In this document: positions 39,467-51,196 of the stretch, piece by piece
Layout of the letters: each line of letters opens with the position of its first letter
Position numbering within the stretch: position 1 is the stretch's first letter
From: Lithobates sylvaticus
Lineage: Eukaryota; Chordata; Amphibia; Anura; Ranidae
Assembly (NCBI GenBank): GCA_028564925.1
Contig: CM053031.1
Coordinates: 163,700,226-163,764,225 of the forward strand
Reading direction: 5' to 3'
DNA length: 64,000 nucleotides
Translations under genes and position numbers: made by a program
The notes under the pieces: model-generated
Seen by the model: only the letters and a program-made list of their open reading frames with translations
Databases searched by the model: none
Told to the model about the DNA's origin: nothing

Positions 39467-39894
39467 AAAAAATATATATTTTTATTTTACATTTAAGTTG
39501 TATACTACCACCATAACCTTCCACCAAAGAAAGGTCCAAAATAAACTCTCCCGCTCCTAACCATCGCAGAGATACTAAGTGTATATTAGTCGTTTGTACC
39601 CATAGTACAGCAACAAACAATTGTGCGCATTTCTTTTATCGTAACCAAAACACGACACTAAAAAGGAAAAAAAAAAATAATTTTACAAAAAACTTTTTTC
39701 TCTCTCTGGGAGGGAGAGAGAGATACAATGCATCTCTCTCCTCCATTAAAAGAGAAAACACAGGGGGCAGGCTTTAAAGTGACTTATCACTAGGATAGCC
39801 AGTGGGAGGCTATCACAGTGATCGGGTGACCCAGATCCAAGAGTGCCTGGCCCGATCGCTAGTACTGTAACAATACATAAAAGTGGTACATATA

Positions 39895-40235
39895 GCGAAC
39901 TTGGCGTTGAGTAATTTATTTTAAAAGATCTGAGGACAAGGGGGCACTCTGTCTGGAGGAAAGGAGATTTAATCTCATAAAATGGAAAGGCTTCTTCACA
40001 GTAAGAGCTGTGAAAATGTGGGAGACTCCAGAGCTGGTTCTATCCGGCTCAGTAGATCACTTTAAAAAAAAAAAAAAAAAAGGCCTATATTCTTTCCTAA
40101 AAGTACATAATAACTGAATTCTAATATTTATAGGTAAAGTTGATCCAGGGAATATCTGATTCCCTCTTAGGGGGATCAGGAAGGAATTTTTGCATTCATC
40201 TGGATCTGTGGGTATAGGATTGTGTATATAGATTT
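39895..40235 (+). mobile_element. LINE 3'-end fragment
   Basis: Plus-strand text GGACAAGGGGGCACTCTGTC ... GGCTTCTTCACAGTAAGAGC ... GTGGGAGACTCC ... TGATCCAGGGAATATCTGATT ... GGGGGATCAGGAAGGAATTT is the usual 3' end of a vertebrate CR1/L2-like LINE and encodes a degraded RGFFTVRAVKMW-type C-terminus. An A-run interrupts it at 40064-40081. 39467-39894 before it is AT-rich with a GAGA patch and nothing else recognised. Confidence 0.6.
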
Positions 40236-40599
40236 GTATAATTCCCCCCGCCCCCCTTTATTATAAAAAGTGGGGGGGGGGAAACCGCGCTAAACCAAAA
40301 CACAGTGTAACAGCTGCTAACACTCAAAAAAGTCAAAACATACAAAAAAATTGTGTAGCGCTAAATTCTGTGCACTCAAAATTAGTGTAAACCAATAAAT
40401 GATAATCACAGAAAAATTAAGAGGGGTAGCTGAATATCATACAACTGCCCCTTGCGTGAACATTCAAATGAAGTGTGCATGTATAAACAGATAAATGTTA
40501 AAAACAATAATTGAAACAATACAACAGTCCCGTGAGGAAATAAAAATATTGAACCAATGCAACAATGAGTGATCCAATGAATAATGGAAAGTAAATATC

Positions 40600-41497
40600 T
40601 GAGGTCGCTTGTATAGCATCCACAAGACCTAGATGGTTCTAGAAGCTTCAGAGATGATATTCCAATGAAGAGATAAGACTCTTACCAGATTTGTTGGACA
40701 CATCAACCGTACGACGGTGTGTCATGCGAGCTTGCAGCTCTTAACATTCTGCGCTAAAGGAGACCGAACCAGACCAGATCCGGGGGATGAAGATGGAAAG
40801 GGACCTTAGATCGACCTTATGATACGATGGACTTGCAACGAAGTACTAACAATCCAGGTTACAGTCGGAAAAAAGATGCAAAAAAGGACAAAAGATGCAA
40901 AAAAGGACAAAAGATGCAAAAAGGACAAAAGATGCAAAAAGGACAAAAGATGCAAAAAGGACAAAAGATGCAAAAAGGACAAAAGATGCAAAAAGGACAA
41001 AAGATGCAAAAAGGACAAAAGATGCAAAAAGGACAAACAGGGCCTGCTTATCCTGTGCCTTCACATTGCTGTTATTATTCGAGTGATCACATTTTATTGT
41101 CGCAGCTGCTCATACACAAGATGTGAATACATTTTTAAAACTTTGACCTGCACCATTGGAGGTTTTTTTTTTTTTTTTTGCATCTTTTCCTTATTTACGT
41201 GGATTCTTGCTGAGCCACCTTGCCGTGAGACTGTAACCTAGGATTGTTGGTACTTCGTTGCAAGTCCATCGTATCATAAGGTTGATCTAAGGTCCCTTTC
41301 CAGCTTCATCGCCCGAATCTGGTCTGGTTCGGTCTCCTTTAGCGCAGAAGGCTCGCATGACACACCACCATACGGTTGATGTGGCCAACAAATCTGGTAA
41401 GAGTCTTATCTCTTCGCTTGAATATCATCTGTGAAGCTTCTAGAACCATCTAGATCTTGTGGATGCTATACAAGCAACCTCAGATATTTACCACCCC
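40600..41497. repeat. Large palindrome, about 270-bp arms
   Basis: Arms 40600-40869 and about 41226-41497 pair almost fully. CTTATGATACGATGGACTTG and its complement, GGAGACCGAACCAGACCAGA and TTCTAGAAGCTTC are present in both. The left arm has about 20 extra bases near 40733-40752. The roughly 355-bp loop holds a 17-bp tandem array. This is a fold-back element or a rearranged inverted duplication; no coding region. Confidence 0.85.
40873..41037. repeat. 17/18-bp tandem array, nine units
   Basis: Nine copies of AAGATGCAAAAAGGACA, the first two with one extra A (18 bp). The units are almost identical, with no spacers. Open frames on both strands (for example KRTKDAKRTKDA) arise only because the repeat lacks stops. 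It lies in the loop of the palindrome. Confidence 0.95.
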
Positions 41498-42316
41498 CTT
41501 TATTGTTTGGTCAAGATGGAATGGGGTCTGTTTTTTCAACTAAACCTTTGAATAAAATGTAATTATATGCCATCATCCTTTATCACACTTCAGTGCGAGT
41601 GAGCAGCTGCCTGATATCCATGCATACACAGAAGTCTCCAAAAGGTTCTTATGCGAGGGATGGTCCTAAATGTCCTCCTGTCTCACAAAGCATGCCTGGA
41701 ATTGCATAGTGAGCATACAGTGTGAGCACTGATCAAAATCACAATGTCAGCAAAGAACACTCCTGGTAAAAGCTGTGAAGAGGAGGAGCTGCTCTCAGTC
41801 AGGTAGACAAGTCTTGTCCCAGCAGGGGCAGTATCATCTACATGACCAACTGCATTCCTGTGATGTAAAATGCTAAAATTAAACAATTCATGCTGTGCAA
41901 AGCCACTGCTTATTTTTGTGTGGGAACAGGGGCATTCACACCATGGTGGAAGCACTGCACAAGCTAGATCATACCAGATCACTGCCACCAGGAATAGGAA
42001 AGTCAACAGGTATTTCAATACTGAAATATTTTTGAAAAAATAGGGGCACATGTAGTTAAACTTAACAGGGAGGTAGTATTCAATAGAAAGTTTTTTGAGT
42101 TTAAACTTACACTAATATTTCCCAGCATCAATCACCATATTAAAAAAACTTTACCAGAGTAGTCCACTTCCCACATCCTGGGATTGACTTTAGGAAGCTT
42201 CATCTGCCAACTCTAATTAACCTCTTCAATGCCAGACACTTTCACCCCTTTCAGCACTTGCACTTTGAATGCAATACTGTACTCAAAAGAAATTATATTT
42301 GAAACAGTATAAGTAT
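41498..42316. other. Intron stretch, nothing recognised
   Basis: Mostly non-repetitive sequence. No element ends or exons are supported. Confidence 0.4.
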
Positions 42317-42319
42317 CTT

Positions 42320-43460
42320 ATATAAATATATAAATAATGGGGCGCTAACATAAAATCCTTTGATAAAGTCACGTGGGCGTGACGTAACGCGTAAGGAGAG
42401 GAGAATCGGAGCCTGGTGACGTTCGTGTGTGTGAGATCTCGGCCGGGATCTCACTGTTTTTTTACCATACCGCTGCATTTACTCTGCTTTTACTGTAAGT
42501 TATCTGTTTGCTATTTAAATAAATGTTTTAAATTACTGCACTATGGAGCGCTTCCTGTTTCTTGCTCACATGTCCGCCTGACACCTGGAGAGGAGTTTGT
42601 AAGGACGCAACCAGAGGATTGGATACAGAGGAGGTGGATGCCTGTGTGGTTGCTCAGTAAGGTTGTTTTTCCTTACCTTTAAGGTAAGGGGTTGGGGGAA
42701 ACAGCTTGGACACCTGCATGGAAAGGAGCACCTTTCTGATAACCCTTATAAAGACTATTTGATTGCATCTGCAAAATTCACCACACAAAATTCACCCGGA
42801 GATTGCATAGAAATTGCACTGTGTATGGGAATCATTTGCTGGATTGCACAGGACTTGATTTTTTTTGAAGCACTTTATTTTGGACTCACTTCATTACATT
42901 TAGAATCATTTTTATTGTTTTTCACAATTTTTACTATATTACACAGGTCTAGCCGTTATTAATTTTTGTTGATTTTGCACAGGTTTAGCTGCAATTTATT
43001 TATTCACCGGCTTGCTTATTTGCACATATCTGTGGTTGATTTATTGTTTGCACGGATCATACATTGCATTTTTGCATGGATCTTTATTTATTGTGACTTA
43101 TTTATTGCCACTTATATATTTTTTACTGCACTGACTTATTTATTTTGTTGCACTTATCGCATGGCATTTGGAATGTATTCACATTTTTAGATCTGGTTAT
43201 ATTTGCTTGATGTCATTTGTATAGCACTGCTCATTACTTGATGCTATACGTCCATTATTTTATTTCATTAATTTTTTGGACGCTTTGTCTGGAGCCATCC
43301 TTGTTGGACCATCCCCTTGGAGTGGCGTACTTTCTGCAAGCGCCACATTTTTTAACAATCTGAATATTATTTTTATTAATGCATTTTGAGTACGTATTTC
43401 TAATAATTTTAATATCCATTTGACTTTTTATGTTAGCGCCCCATTATTTATATATTTAAA
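42320..43460. mobile_element. 1.14-kb element with long terminal inverted repeats
   Basis: The left end ATAAATAATGGGGCGCTAAC (42320-42357) and right end TGTTAGCGCCCCATTATTTA (43426-43460) form a roughly 35-bp inverted repeat. Inside are a GC-rich start (CACGTGGGCGTGACGTAACG) and then strongly T-rich sequence with many TTATTTATTG-type words. No transposase is seen. Classification is open; it is non-autonomous. Confidence 0.65.
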
Positions 43461-43469
43461 TGACAAAAT

Positions 43470-44503
<1,034 letters not shown>

Positions 44504-44989
44504 TTAAAACAAACATGTCATACTTGCCTGTTCTGAGCACTAGGCTTACACAGAGCATCCCCGAACCTTCTCTACTGGGTTCCCCCACTTTAGGAAGTGC
44601 CCCCATAGGAAGCGCAGGACCAAAATAGATTAAAAAAAACAGACACACGAGGGGCAGCTATATACTGGCCCCTACTCTGCCCCAAATGACAGACAATTCT
44701 GGTAGAGAAAAAAAAAATCCAACTTCCCAGGATATGCATGGGAGGGGAGGAACTAAACTGTCAATACTACAAGTTTCAGAACTTTGCAAGATTAGAACCA
44801 CACTAGTTTACATTAGGTACTGTGCTCTACTGCTGTCTATGAAGTAAAAGTCACAATGAAAGATGGGTGGATCGCCCCTTCTCATGGTCACATTCAAGGG
44901 CTCCCCATGATGGAAAAATCAGTTAAATGTCAGTTTAAAAAAAAATAAAGTGTTTGTTATACTTGTTTTGGTGTGCTTTACGCATTTTT

Positions 44990-45185
44990 CGCACTTGAAA
45001 GTCACGCGATTTTACCGCGATTTCGCTGCCTGTGTAAGTGGCATCAAAATCGGACCAAAGTAGTGCAGGGACTACTTTGAAGTCGTACTAATATGAATGG
45101 CTGTCATTGGAAATCATGGGGAATGACTTGTCATGCTACTTGGCAGTCCCAAATCGTGGGACAAGTCGTACAAGTGTGAAAGGGG
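44990..45185. mobile_element. Small MITE, AAGTCGC family
   Basis: GCACTTGAAAGTCACGCGAT at the left and ACAAGTCGTACAAGTGTGAA at the right are inverted, with TGGCATCAAAATCGGACC and GACTTGTCATGCTACTTGGC inside. It resembles the elements at 20178 and 45345. No coding capacity. Confidence 0.6.
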
Positions 45186-45344
45186 CCTTAAAAAGTGGTT
45201 TTAGAGTTTGAGAGGTGGGTTATTGTGTGCACCTCTAGACATTAGGATGAACCTTTACATGGTATTCACTCCAAAAAAGGTAGATGTGTGATGAAATTCA
45301 GGTTTTACTATTTTGAGACACATGCACATCAGGAAAGTAAGCCC

Positions 45345-45545
45345 CAGTTTACACACAAGTCGTACACCATTAACGGCAATGGAACGGTTCTAATTGGTGC
45401 GACTCAAGTCGCTCCAATTTGGAAAAAGGTTCTGGGGCTACATCAACATGACTTGCATTGACTTAGGAAGTCGTATACACGCCGTGATGAAGTCACACAG
45501 GGATGGCCATTTCAAAGCTGCACTGGTGTAAGCTGACACTTAGGC
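45345..45545. mobile_element. Small MITE, AAGTCGC family, second copy
   Basis: CAGTTTACACACAAGTCGTA at the left and GCACTGGTGTAAGCTGACAC at the right. The interior has GGTGCGACTCAAGTCGCTCC. Diverged relative of the 44990 copy. Between 45546 and 45990 I saw only a possible MITE end near 45690 (GGGCCTGTTCACACC). Confidence 0.5.
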
Positions 45546-46126
45546 TAGAACTGCAATTCTGCATACCTGTGTTGTAGGTCAGTGACTTCGAAAGCCATTG
45601 CAAGAGTATAACAGTCTGGGAATGTGTTTTCAGAAGAGGTTAGCAATGGCACTCTCCACATTTCCTTGCTATAGGCTTAATTTAGGGCCTGTTCACACCA
45701 GCAGCTGCGTTAGAACATGCCGATGGTGTTCGGTGTGATGAAAGCAGTGCATTGCACGGTTTACTTTTTTTATGCAAGATTTATTAAATTATCAGACCAT
45801 GGCCATTAAACTCACAGGGCTCATGCGGAATTTCCGAGATGGACAGCTCATGTAAAAAAAATGCGCTGGCCCTGTTTTCAGAACGAGACCCAGGTAAACC
45901 AAGAACTAAGTCAGTTACAGCACTGATTTTGAACGTCAAACCTGACTGTCCTTGACCGCATGCACCATATTGGTCTATGCCGACTAATCCTTAACCTCTC
46001 GACGACCACTCAACCACGATGTACGTCGGCAGAATGGCATTTATACAGTAATCCATGGCCAATATGTCCACCGCAAGCACGATAAAAAATGCAAAATTTA
46101 CGCAAACCAATCAATATACACTTATT

Positions 46127-46141
46127 GTTATTTCTTTTTTT
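46127..46141. repeat. LINE target-site duplication, left copy
   Basis: GTTATTTCTTTTTTT occurs here, running into the LINE's poly-T (its poly-A tail on the other strand), and again at 52200-52214. The exact inner border is blurred by the T-run. Confidence 0.8.
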
Positions 46142-46364
46142 TTTTTTTTTTTCACTCAAAAAAAACTTTTATTGGTAACAGGTAAACATAATAGTACAGC
46201 TTTGAGAATGAACAGGTTGTTTGCATGTTGTCATCAGAATAAGCATCCAATAAAGCAAATACATTAGCATCCATGTGTACAAATTGTTGTCATGGTTCTT
46301 ACAGGGTATACATTTATGGTTGTGTCTTGTGGGTACAGATCTAGCAGATACATTCCACACCCCA

Positions 46365-49300
46365 TTAAGTACATGTCTCAGAGTCCTGAAGCCACCTGTC
46401 CCATATCTTGTTATATTTTTCAGGGCATCCTCTATTAATATACACAAACTTCTTGTAGGGGAGAAGGGAGTTCACATCAGCCTTCCATTCTGTAATATCT
46501 GGGGGTAGCGGTCTCATCCATTTCCTAGCTATCACTTTCCTGCTGGCAAAAAGGGTCTCCTGGAGAAACGTCTTGGTATGTCTGTCAAGGGTATCTGGGA
46601 ATATCCCCAAGAGACATTGCTTGGGGTCTAGAGCCAAAGGGGAGCCCATGTTATCGTGTAGAAACTCCACTATCTGCTCCCAGTAGCCCTGTATCCTGTG
46701 ACATGCCCAGATGAGATGAAAAAAGGTGCCTTGTGGAGAGGTACACATGGGGCATGTGCTGGGTTGTTCCCGTTTGTATTTAGCCACTCTGAGAGGGGTG
46801 AGATATGCACGGTGTAATATATTAAGTTGCGTCATTCTGTCTGAGAGCTTGGGGGATACCTGTGTGCATGTTTCCATCGCCTCTTCCCATTCCTCATCTT
46901 CCAGGGGGCCTAGGTCTCCCTCCCAGTGTGGTTTCAGGTTGTATGCTATTTTAGCTGCAATAGGTGCTGTAAGCATGTTATAGAAGCATGACGTGAGCTT
47001 ACTGGGGTCAGTATCTTTAATGATTGCCATGATAGGGTTAGGGGTAGGCTGTGGGATTAATTGAGCTAGTTGTGCCTGAGCTACGTGTCTTAGCTGTATG
47101 TATCGGAATTGCATGTGGTCTTGTAGTGTAAATTCTGTTTTGAGTTCCGTGTATGTCTTTATTGCTCCATTTGCCAGCAGGTGATTCAAGTAGAAGACAC
47201 CTCGCCTGAGCCAAAGATGAGCATCTTGAAAGCTATACATGTCCTGCAGTCTCTTGTTGTGCCACAGTGGGGTGTAGTCATTCAGTGGAGGTATACCCAG
47301 TTTGGAGACTGCTAGGTCCCATATACGATTGTAGTGGTATGTCAGGGAGTACCTGTTTCCACCTGTCTCGTTGGCCGCGGCACCCGTTGTAATCGCATAG
47401 ATTGGGTCGTTTGTCAGTTGCGCCCATTTGGGACATAGTAGTGCAAGGAATCTGTCTCTGTCTACCTTGTCAATGTGAAATAATTGAGAGAGCTGAGAGG
47501 CAATGTAGTAGAGGTTGAAATCTGGTAATGCTGTACCCCCCCTGTCCGTGGGATTCTTAAGTGCCTGCCATTTTAGCTTGTGCCTATTTTTCCCCCATAC
47601 AAATGGTTTGAGAAGAGCTTCAATTAGTTTAAAGTATCTAAGGGGTAGGTAGACCGGGGAATGCCAGAGGACATACAAGATCTTAGGGAGTAGGATCATT
47701 TTTATGAGGTTGATTCGACCCCAGATACCTAGGGGTAGGCGGGACCATATTTGTACTTTGGTTCTGATTAAAGGGATCAGGGGTTCAATATTCAACTTGA
47801 CGTAATCAGCCGGGGATTTGGACACATGAACTCCCAGGTATTTAATCACATCTACTCGTTGCAAGGGCAGGTCAGCCTGCGATGCAGGAGGAGGAAAGCA
47901 GTCCAGGGGAAGAATCTGGGATTTTCCCCAATTAATTTTAAGGCCTGAAAATCTGCCGAAGCATTCAATCGTTTGGAGGGCGATGGTGAGGGATGGGCCA
48001 GAGTCAGCTAGGTATAGGAGGGTGTCATCCGCATACATGCTTATTTTCTCGCTCAGGGACCCCATCCTCAAACCCTTAATCTCTGCGTTTGCCCGAATAG
48101 ACATGGCAAGGGGCTCCGCCGCTAGGGCGTATAGGAGGGGAGACAATGGGCAACCCTGTCTCGTGCCCCTGCTGAGGGTGAAAAGTTCAGACGGGTACCC
48201 ATTTGCCACCACCCTGGCCACTGGCTCATAGTAGAGGAGCTGTACCCATTTAATGAATCGTGGACCAAAACCATATCTCTCCAGGCAGCCCCATAGGTAT
48301 TTCCACTCTACTGAATCAAATGCCTTGGCCGTGTCTAGGGACACCACCACCCTAGTGCCGACATTGTCATGGGAGGATTGTAGGTTCATAAAGAGCCTCC
48401 GGAGGTTGAAGGAGGTGTTGCGGCCAGGCATGAACCCCGCTTGATCAGCGTGGATTAGAGTAAGGATGATTTGATTCAGGCGAGTGGAAAGTGTTTTGGC
48501 GAGGATTTTTATATCGACCTGAAGGAGAGAAATAGGGCGGTAAGACTCCGGGAGGCCAGGGTCCTTGCCCGGTTTGGGTATTAGCACTATGGTGGCCTCT
48601 CTCATGGATGTCGGTAGCGTTTGTGTTTCAATTAGGTCATTATATAGGGCAAGTAGCTTGGGAGTGAGTATCTCTGTGAACTGCGAGTAGAATTCTATGG
48701 GGAGGCCATCTGAGCCAGGAGTCTTAGCTCTGGCAAAGCTGGCTATCGCCCCAGCAATCTCTTCTTCAGTGAGAGGTGCTTCTAGTAAGGTGACCTGTTC
48801 CTGGGATAGTTTGGGGAATGAGATGGATTCAAAAAACTGAGCCATGGGACCAGGGTCCTCTTGGGCTGTGGACGTGTATAAGTCTGTATAAAATTCTTTG
48901 AATTTGGAGGAAACAGTCAGGGGATCTGAGACAGGTTGGTTTCCAGAATCTTGGAGTGTAATAACCACTGGGGGTCTATCCTCGTTGTGTACGAGGTAGG
49001 CCAGGAGTTTACCCGCCCGTTCCCCCAATTCAAAGTGTTTTTGCTTGCTAAAAAATAACTTTTGCCTGGCTTTTTCGTATTGGATTTGGTTAACTGCTCT
49101 GGCTTGTAGTTTTAGTGTGTCTGCATTGTCTCGTGACGGGTCCCCCCTATATTTTTGTTCCGTCAGTGTTAATTCTGAGATTGCCTTGTCATAAGCTGCT
49201 GCGGAGTCTCTCTTTATCAGATTTATTCTAGATTGCAGGGTAACACGGGCATGGAGTTTAAAGGTTTCCCAGACTGCTGCGGAAGATGCAGAGCCGGTGT

Positions 49301-50141
49301 TTTCCAAAAAGTGTCTGCCTAATTCAGTGGATATGCTGTCATCTTCAGGCAGAAGCGACAGCCAGAATGGGTTTAGACGCCACGTCCGTGGAGGTCTGTC
49401 CCGTGGGGTACTAAGTGTAATGATGTATGGGTGGTGGTCTGAAAGGAGTCTGGGGCCAAACGACGCCTCCCGCAGCCGGGGAAGGAGTCTCTTGGAAACA
49501 AATATAAAATCAATGCGTGACATAGAGTTGTGTGTGGATGAGAAGCACGAGTATTGACGTGTGAGGGGGTATTTGTATCTCCACGTGTCAGCTAGTTGAA
49601 AGGAGGAGACCATTTTAGAAAGTCTAGATTCCCCAATCGTTTTCTGAATGGTTGGCGTAGTCCTGAGCCTGTCCAGGTCCTCGTTAAGTGTGGTATTAAA
49701 GTCGCCCATCCATACCGTTTGTGCTGTGGGATATTTGGCTATGAACTCAAGGCCCTCCGTAACTGTCGCGGGGGAGAAGGGGGGGGGAACATATGAGGCC
49801 AATATGAGGAAAGGTTCCCCATGTAATTTAGCAGACAAAAATACATGGCGGCCCTGGGGGTCCAGGCAAAGCTCCGTCAGTTCGAAATGGACTGATTTGG
49901 CTATAAGAATTGACACACCCCTGGAGTGGGAGGTGTACGTGGAATGATATGCCCATCCTACCCAGGGTCTACGGAGTGCCCTCTGCATCTGCCCCTCTAT
50001 ATGCGTCTCAACCACCGCCATGACATCGGCTCTCTGCCTCTTGAGGAATGTGAGGGCTGCCGAGCGCTTAACCTTGTCTCGGAGGCCCCTCACATTCCAG
50101 GTCAGGAATTTTAAAGTAGCCATGGCTGTGCTTGTGAACAT
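46365..50141 (-). CDS. LINE ORF2: endonuclease and reverse transcriptase
   Basis: A 1258-codon uninterrupted frame. Residues 1-245 are an APE-type endonuclease: WNVRGL (15-20), catalytic glutamate in VVETH (45), GDFN (146-149), SRIDFIF (208-214) and SDHHP (234-238). The reverse transcriptase spans about 480-760: YRPISLL (534-540), SLDTAKAFDSVEW (601-613), GTRQGCPLSPLL (659-670) and the YADD active site (703-706). A C-terminal CCHC-like motif CPMC...H...C lies at about 1130-1147. It nicks target DNA and copies the LINE RNA there. The true start may be M7 (MATLKFLTWN), at 50123. All expected catalytic residues are present. Confidence 0.95.
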   Translation of the reverse strand: MFTSTAMATLKFLTWNVRGLRDKVKRSAALTFLKRQRADVMAVVETHIEGQMQRALRRPWVGWAYHSTYTSHSRGVSILIAKSVHFELTELCLDPQGRHVFLSAKLHGEPFLILASYVPPPFSPATVTEGLEFIAKYPTAQTVWMGDFNTTLNEDLDRLRTTPTIQKTIGESRLSKMVSSFQLADTWRYKYPLTRQYSCFSSTHNSMSRIDFIFVSKRLLPRLREASFGPRLLSDHHPYIITLSTPRDRPPRTWRLNPFWLSLLPEDDSISTELGRHFLENTGSASSAAVWETFKLHARVTLQSRINLIKRDSAAAYDKAISELTLTEQKYRGDPSRDNADTLKLQARAVNQIQYEKARQKLFFSKQKHFELGERAGKLLAYLVHNEDRPPVVITLQDSGNQPVSDPLTVSSKFKEFYTDLYTSTAQEDPGPMAQFFESISFPKLSQEQVTLLEAPLTEEEIAGAIASFARAKTPGSDGLPIEFYSQFTEILTPKLLALYNDLIETQTLPTSMREATIVLIPKPGKDPGLPESYRPISLLQVDIKILAKTLSTRLNQIILTLIHADQAGFMPGRNTSFNLRRLFMNLQSSHDNVGTRVVVSLDTAKAFDSVEWKYLWGCLERYGFGPRFIKWVQLLYYEPVARVVANGYPSELFTLSRGTRQGCPLSPLLYALAAEPLAMSIRANAEIKGLRMGSLSEKISMYADDTLLYLADSGPSLTIALQTIECFGRFSGLKINWGKSQILPLDCFPPPASQADLPLQRVDVIKYLGVHVSKSPADYVKLNIEPLIPLIRTKVQIWSRLPLGIWGRINLIKMILLPKILYVLWHSPVYLPLRYFKLIEALLKPFVWGKNRHKLKWQALKNPTDRGGTALPDFNLYYIASQLSQLFHIDKVDRDRFLALLCPKWAQLTNDPIYAITTGAAANETGGNRYSLTYHYNRIWDLAVSKLGIPPLNDYTPLWHNKRLQDMYSFQDAHLWLRRGVFYLNHLLANGAIKTYTELKTEFTLQDHMQFRYIQLRHVAQAQLAQLIPQPTPNPIMAIIKDTDPSKLTSCFYNMLTAPIAAKIAYNLKPHWEGDLGPLEDEEWEEAMETCTQVSPKLSDRMTQLNILHRAYLTPLRVAKYKREQPSTCPMCTSPQGTFFHLIWACHRIQGYWEQIVEFLHDNMGSPLALDPKQCLLGIFPDTLDRHTKTFLQETLFASRKVIARKWMRPLPPDITEWKADVNSLLPYKKFVYINRGCPEKYNKIWDRWLQDSETCT

Positions 50142-51196
50142 ATTTTAAACCCGGCCTCACAGGCTATCAGCATCATATTTAAAGTGGCCATTGCGCATAC
50201 CATCTTTACAACATATTCGTTAAGTGGATACCTGCAAAACACTGAATAAGACATAGCATAAAACCTGATCAATAGTTTGCCCTCAGCAACATGTATTCTT
50301 GAGTGAATAACTTTCCCCGACCCTCCCGCCCCCCATCCCGCCCTGCACCCTCCCCAACCTGTGCGGGCATCATCCCATAACAAAACTTGACCTGTAGCCC
50401 ACCATGTAAAAGCGGATATGAAAGTAAAGCATACGACATTAAACAGAATACACGAGAGGTAGGTGTTGCACATATGCAATCTTCTGAATTTCACCTTGGC
50501 GATGGTCCTAGAACCATCTCGTGCAAGAAATAAAACATTACCATAGGGTTGTTCATAGACAGGTGGGCTGCATATCTTAACTGTGCATGGGGGTAACTTA
50601 CGCTGCACTACACACATTTGTGGTAGGACTAACAGAGCTCCTGCTACCTAAGTAGCCACATACGTAATGTACTGAGCCTCCAAGGGAGGACAGTAACGAA
50701 TATTGCATATAGGTAAAAAGTGATGATTGTTCCACGGCGTTCACCATTGTACTTGTTGGGTAGAGGCCTTAGCAGTTCAAAGGAAAAGTTTTGTCTCTCC
50801 AACCTCAGCCTCAAGGGGAATTTAAAGAAGAAAAATAGGGGGGGGGGGGAGGGGTCAGGGAAACGGTGAGGGGGAGAAGGACAAACAGAAGAGGGGGGGC
50901 ACCGGGGGGGGGACTGGGGATAAAAATTAAGGGAGAAAAATGAAAAATGGAGGAGGAAAGGGGGAAAATCCTCCCATCTTGTGGCAAGGACTGTCCAGGG
51001 CCTCCATGTCTCGGCCTGCAAGCAGGAGGTAAAAGAGGTGGGTGAGGATGCCGTCTCGTGGTGCAGGATGGCAGACAGTGCCCACGTGTATTGTGCAGGG
51101 TCTCAGGCAGAACATGCCTGGGGCAGTAAGTAAACAACAAAGCCCCTTCCTGGGGCAAAAGGAAAAAAGGTTAGAGGAGTATTACCCCTAGGCTCT
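50142..51196 (-). other. LINE inter-ORF segment, 1055 nt
   Basis: Lies between the ORF1 stop and the ORF2 start. On the minus strand it includes a long pyrimidine-rich, C-rich stretch (about 50838-50945) and several short open frames, none resembling a known domain. In mammalian L1 the spacer is only tens of bases, so this length is unusual by that standard; frog relatives may differ. Confidence 0.7.

Noticed and set aside
40873-41037. CRISPR-like array
   Set aside because: The units are directly contiguous without spacers and lie in a vertebrate intron; it is a minisatellite.
40819-41241. Open frames on both strands with KRTKDAK or LLSFLHL repeats
   Set aside because: They come from the stop-free 17-bp tandem array; all frames are open and there is no other coding sign.
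50111-50617. 168-codon minus-strand frame overlapping the ORF2 start
   Set aside because: No recognisable domain, and it overlaps the conserved endonuclease start in another frame. Kept only as a point under the inter-ORF finding.
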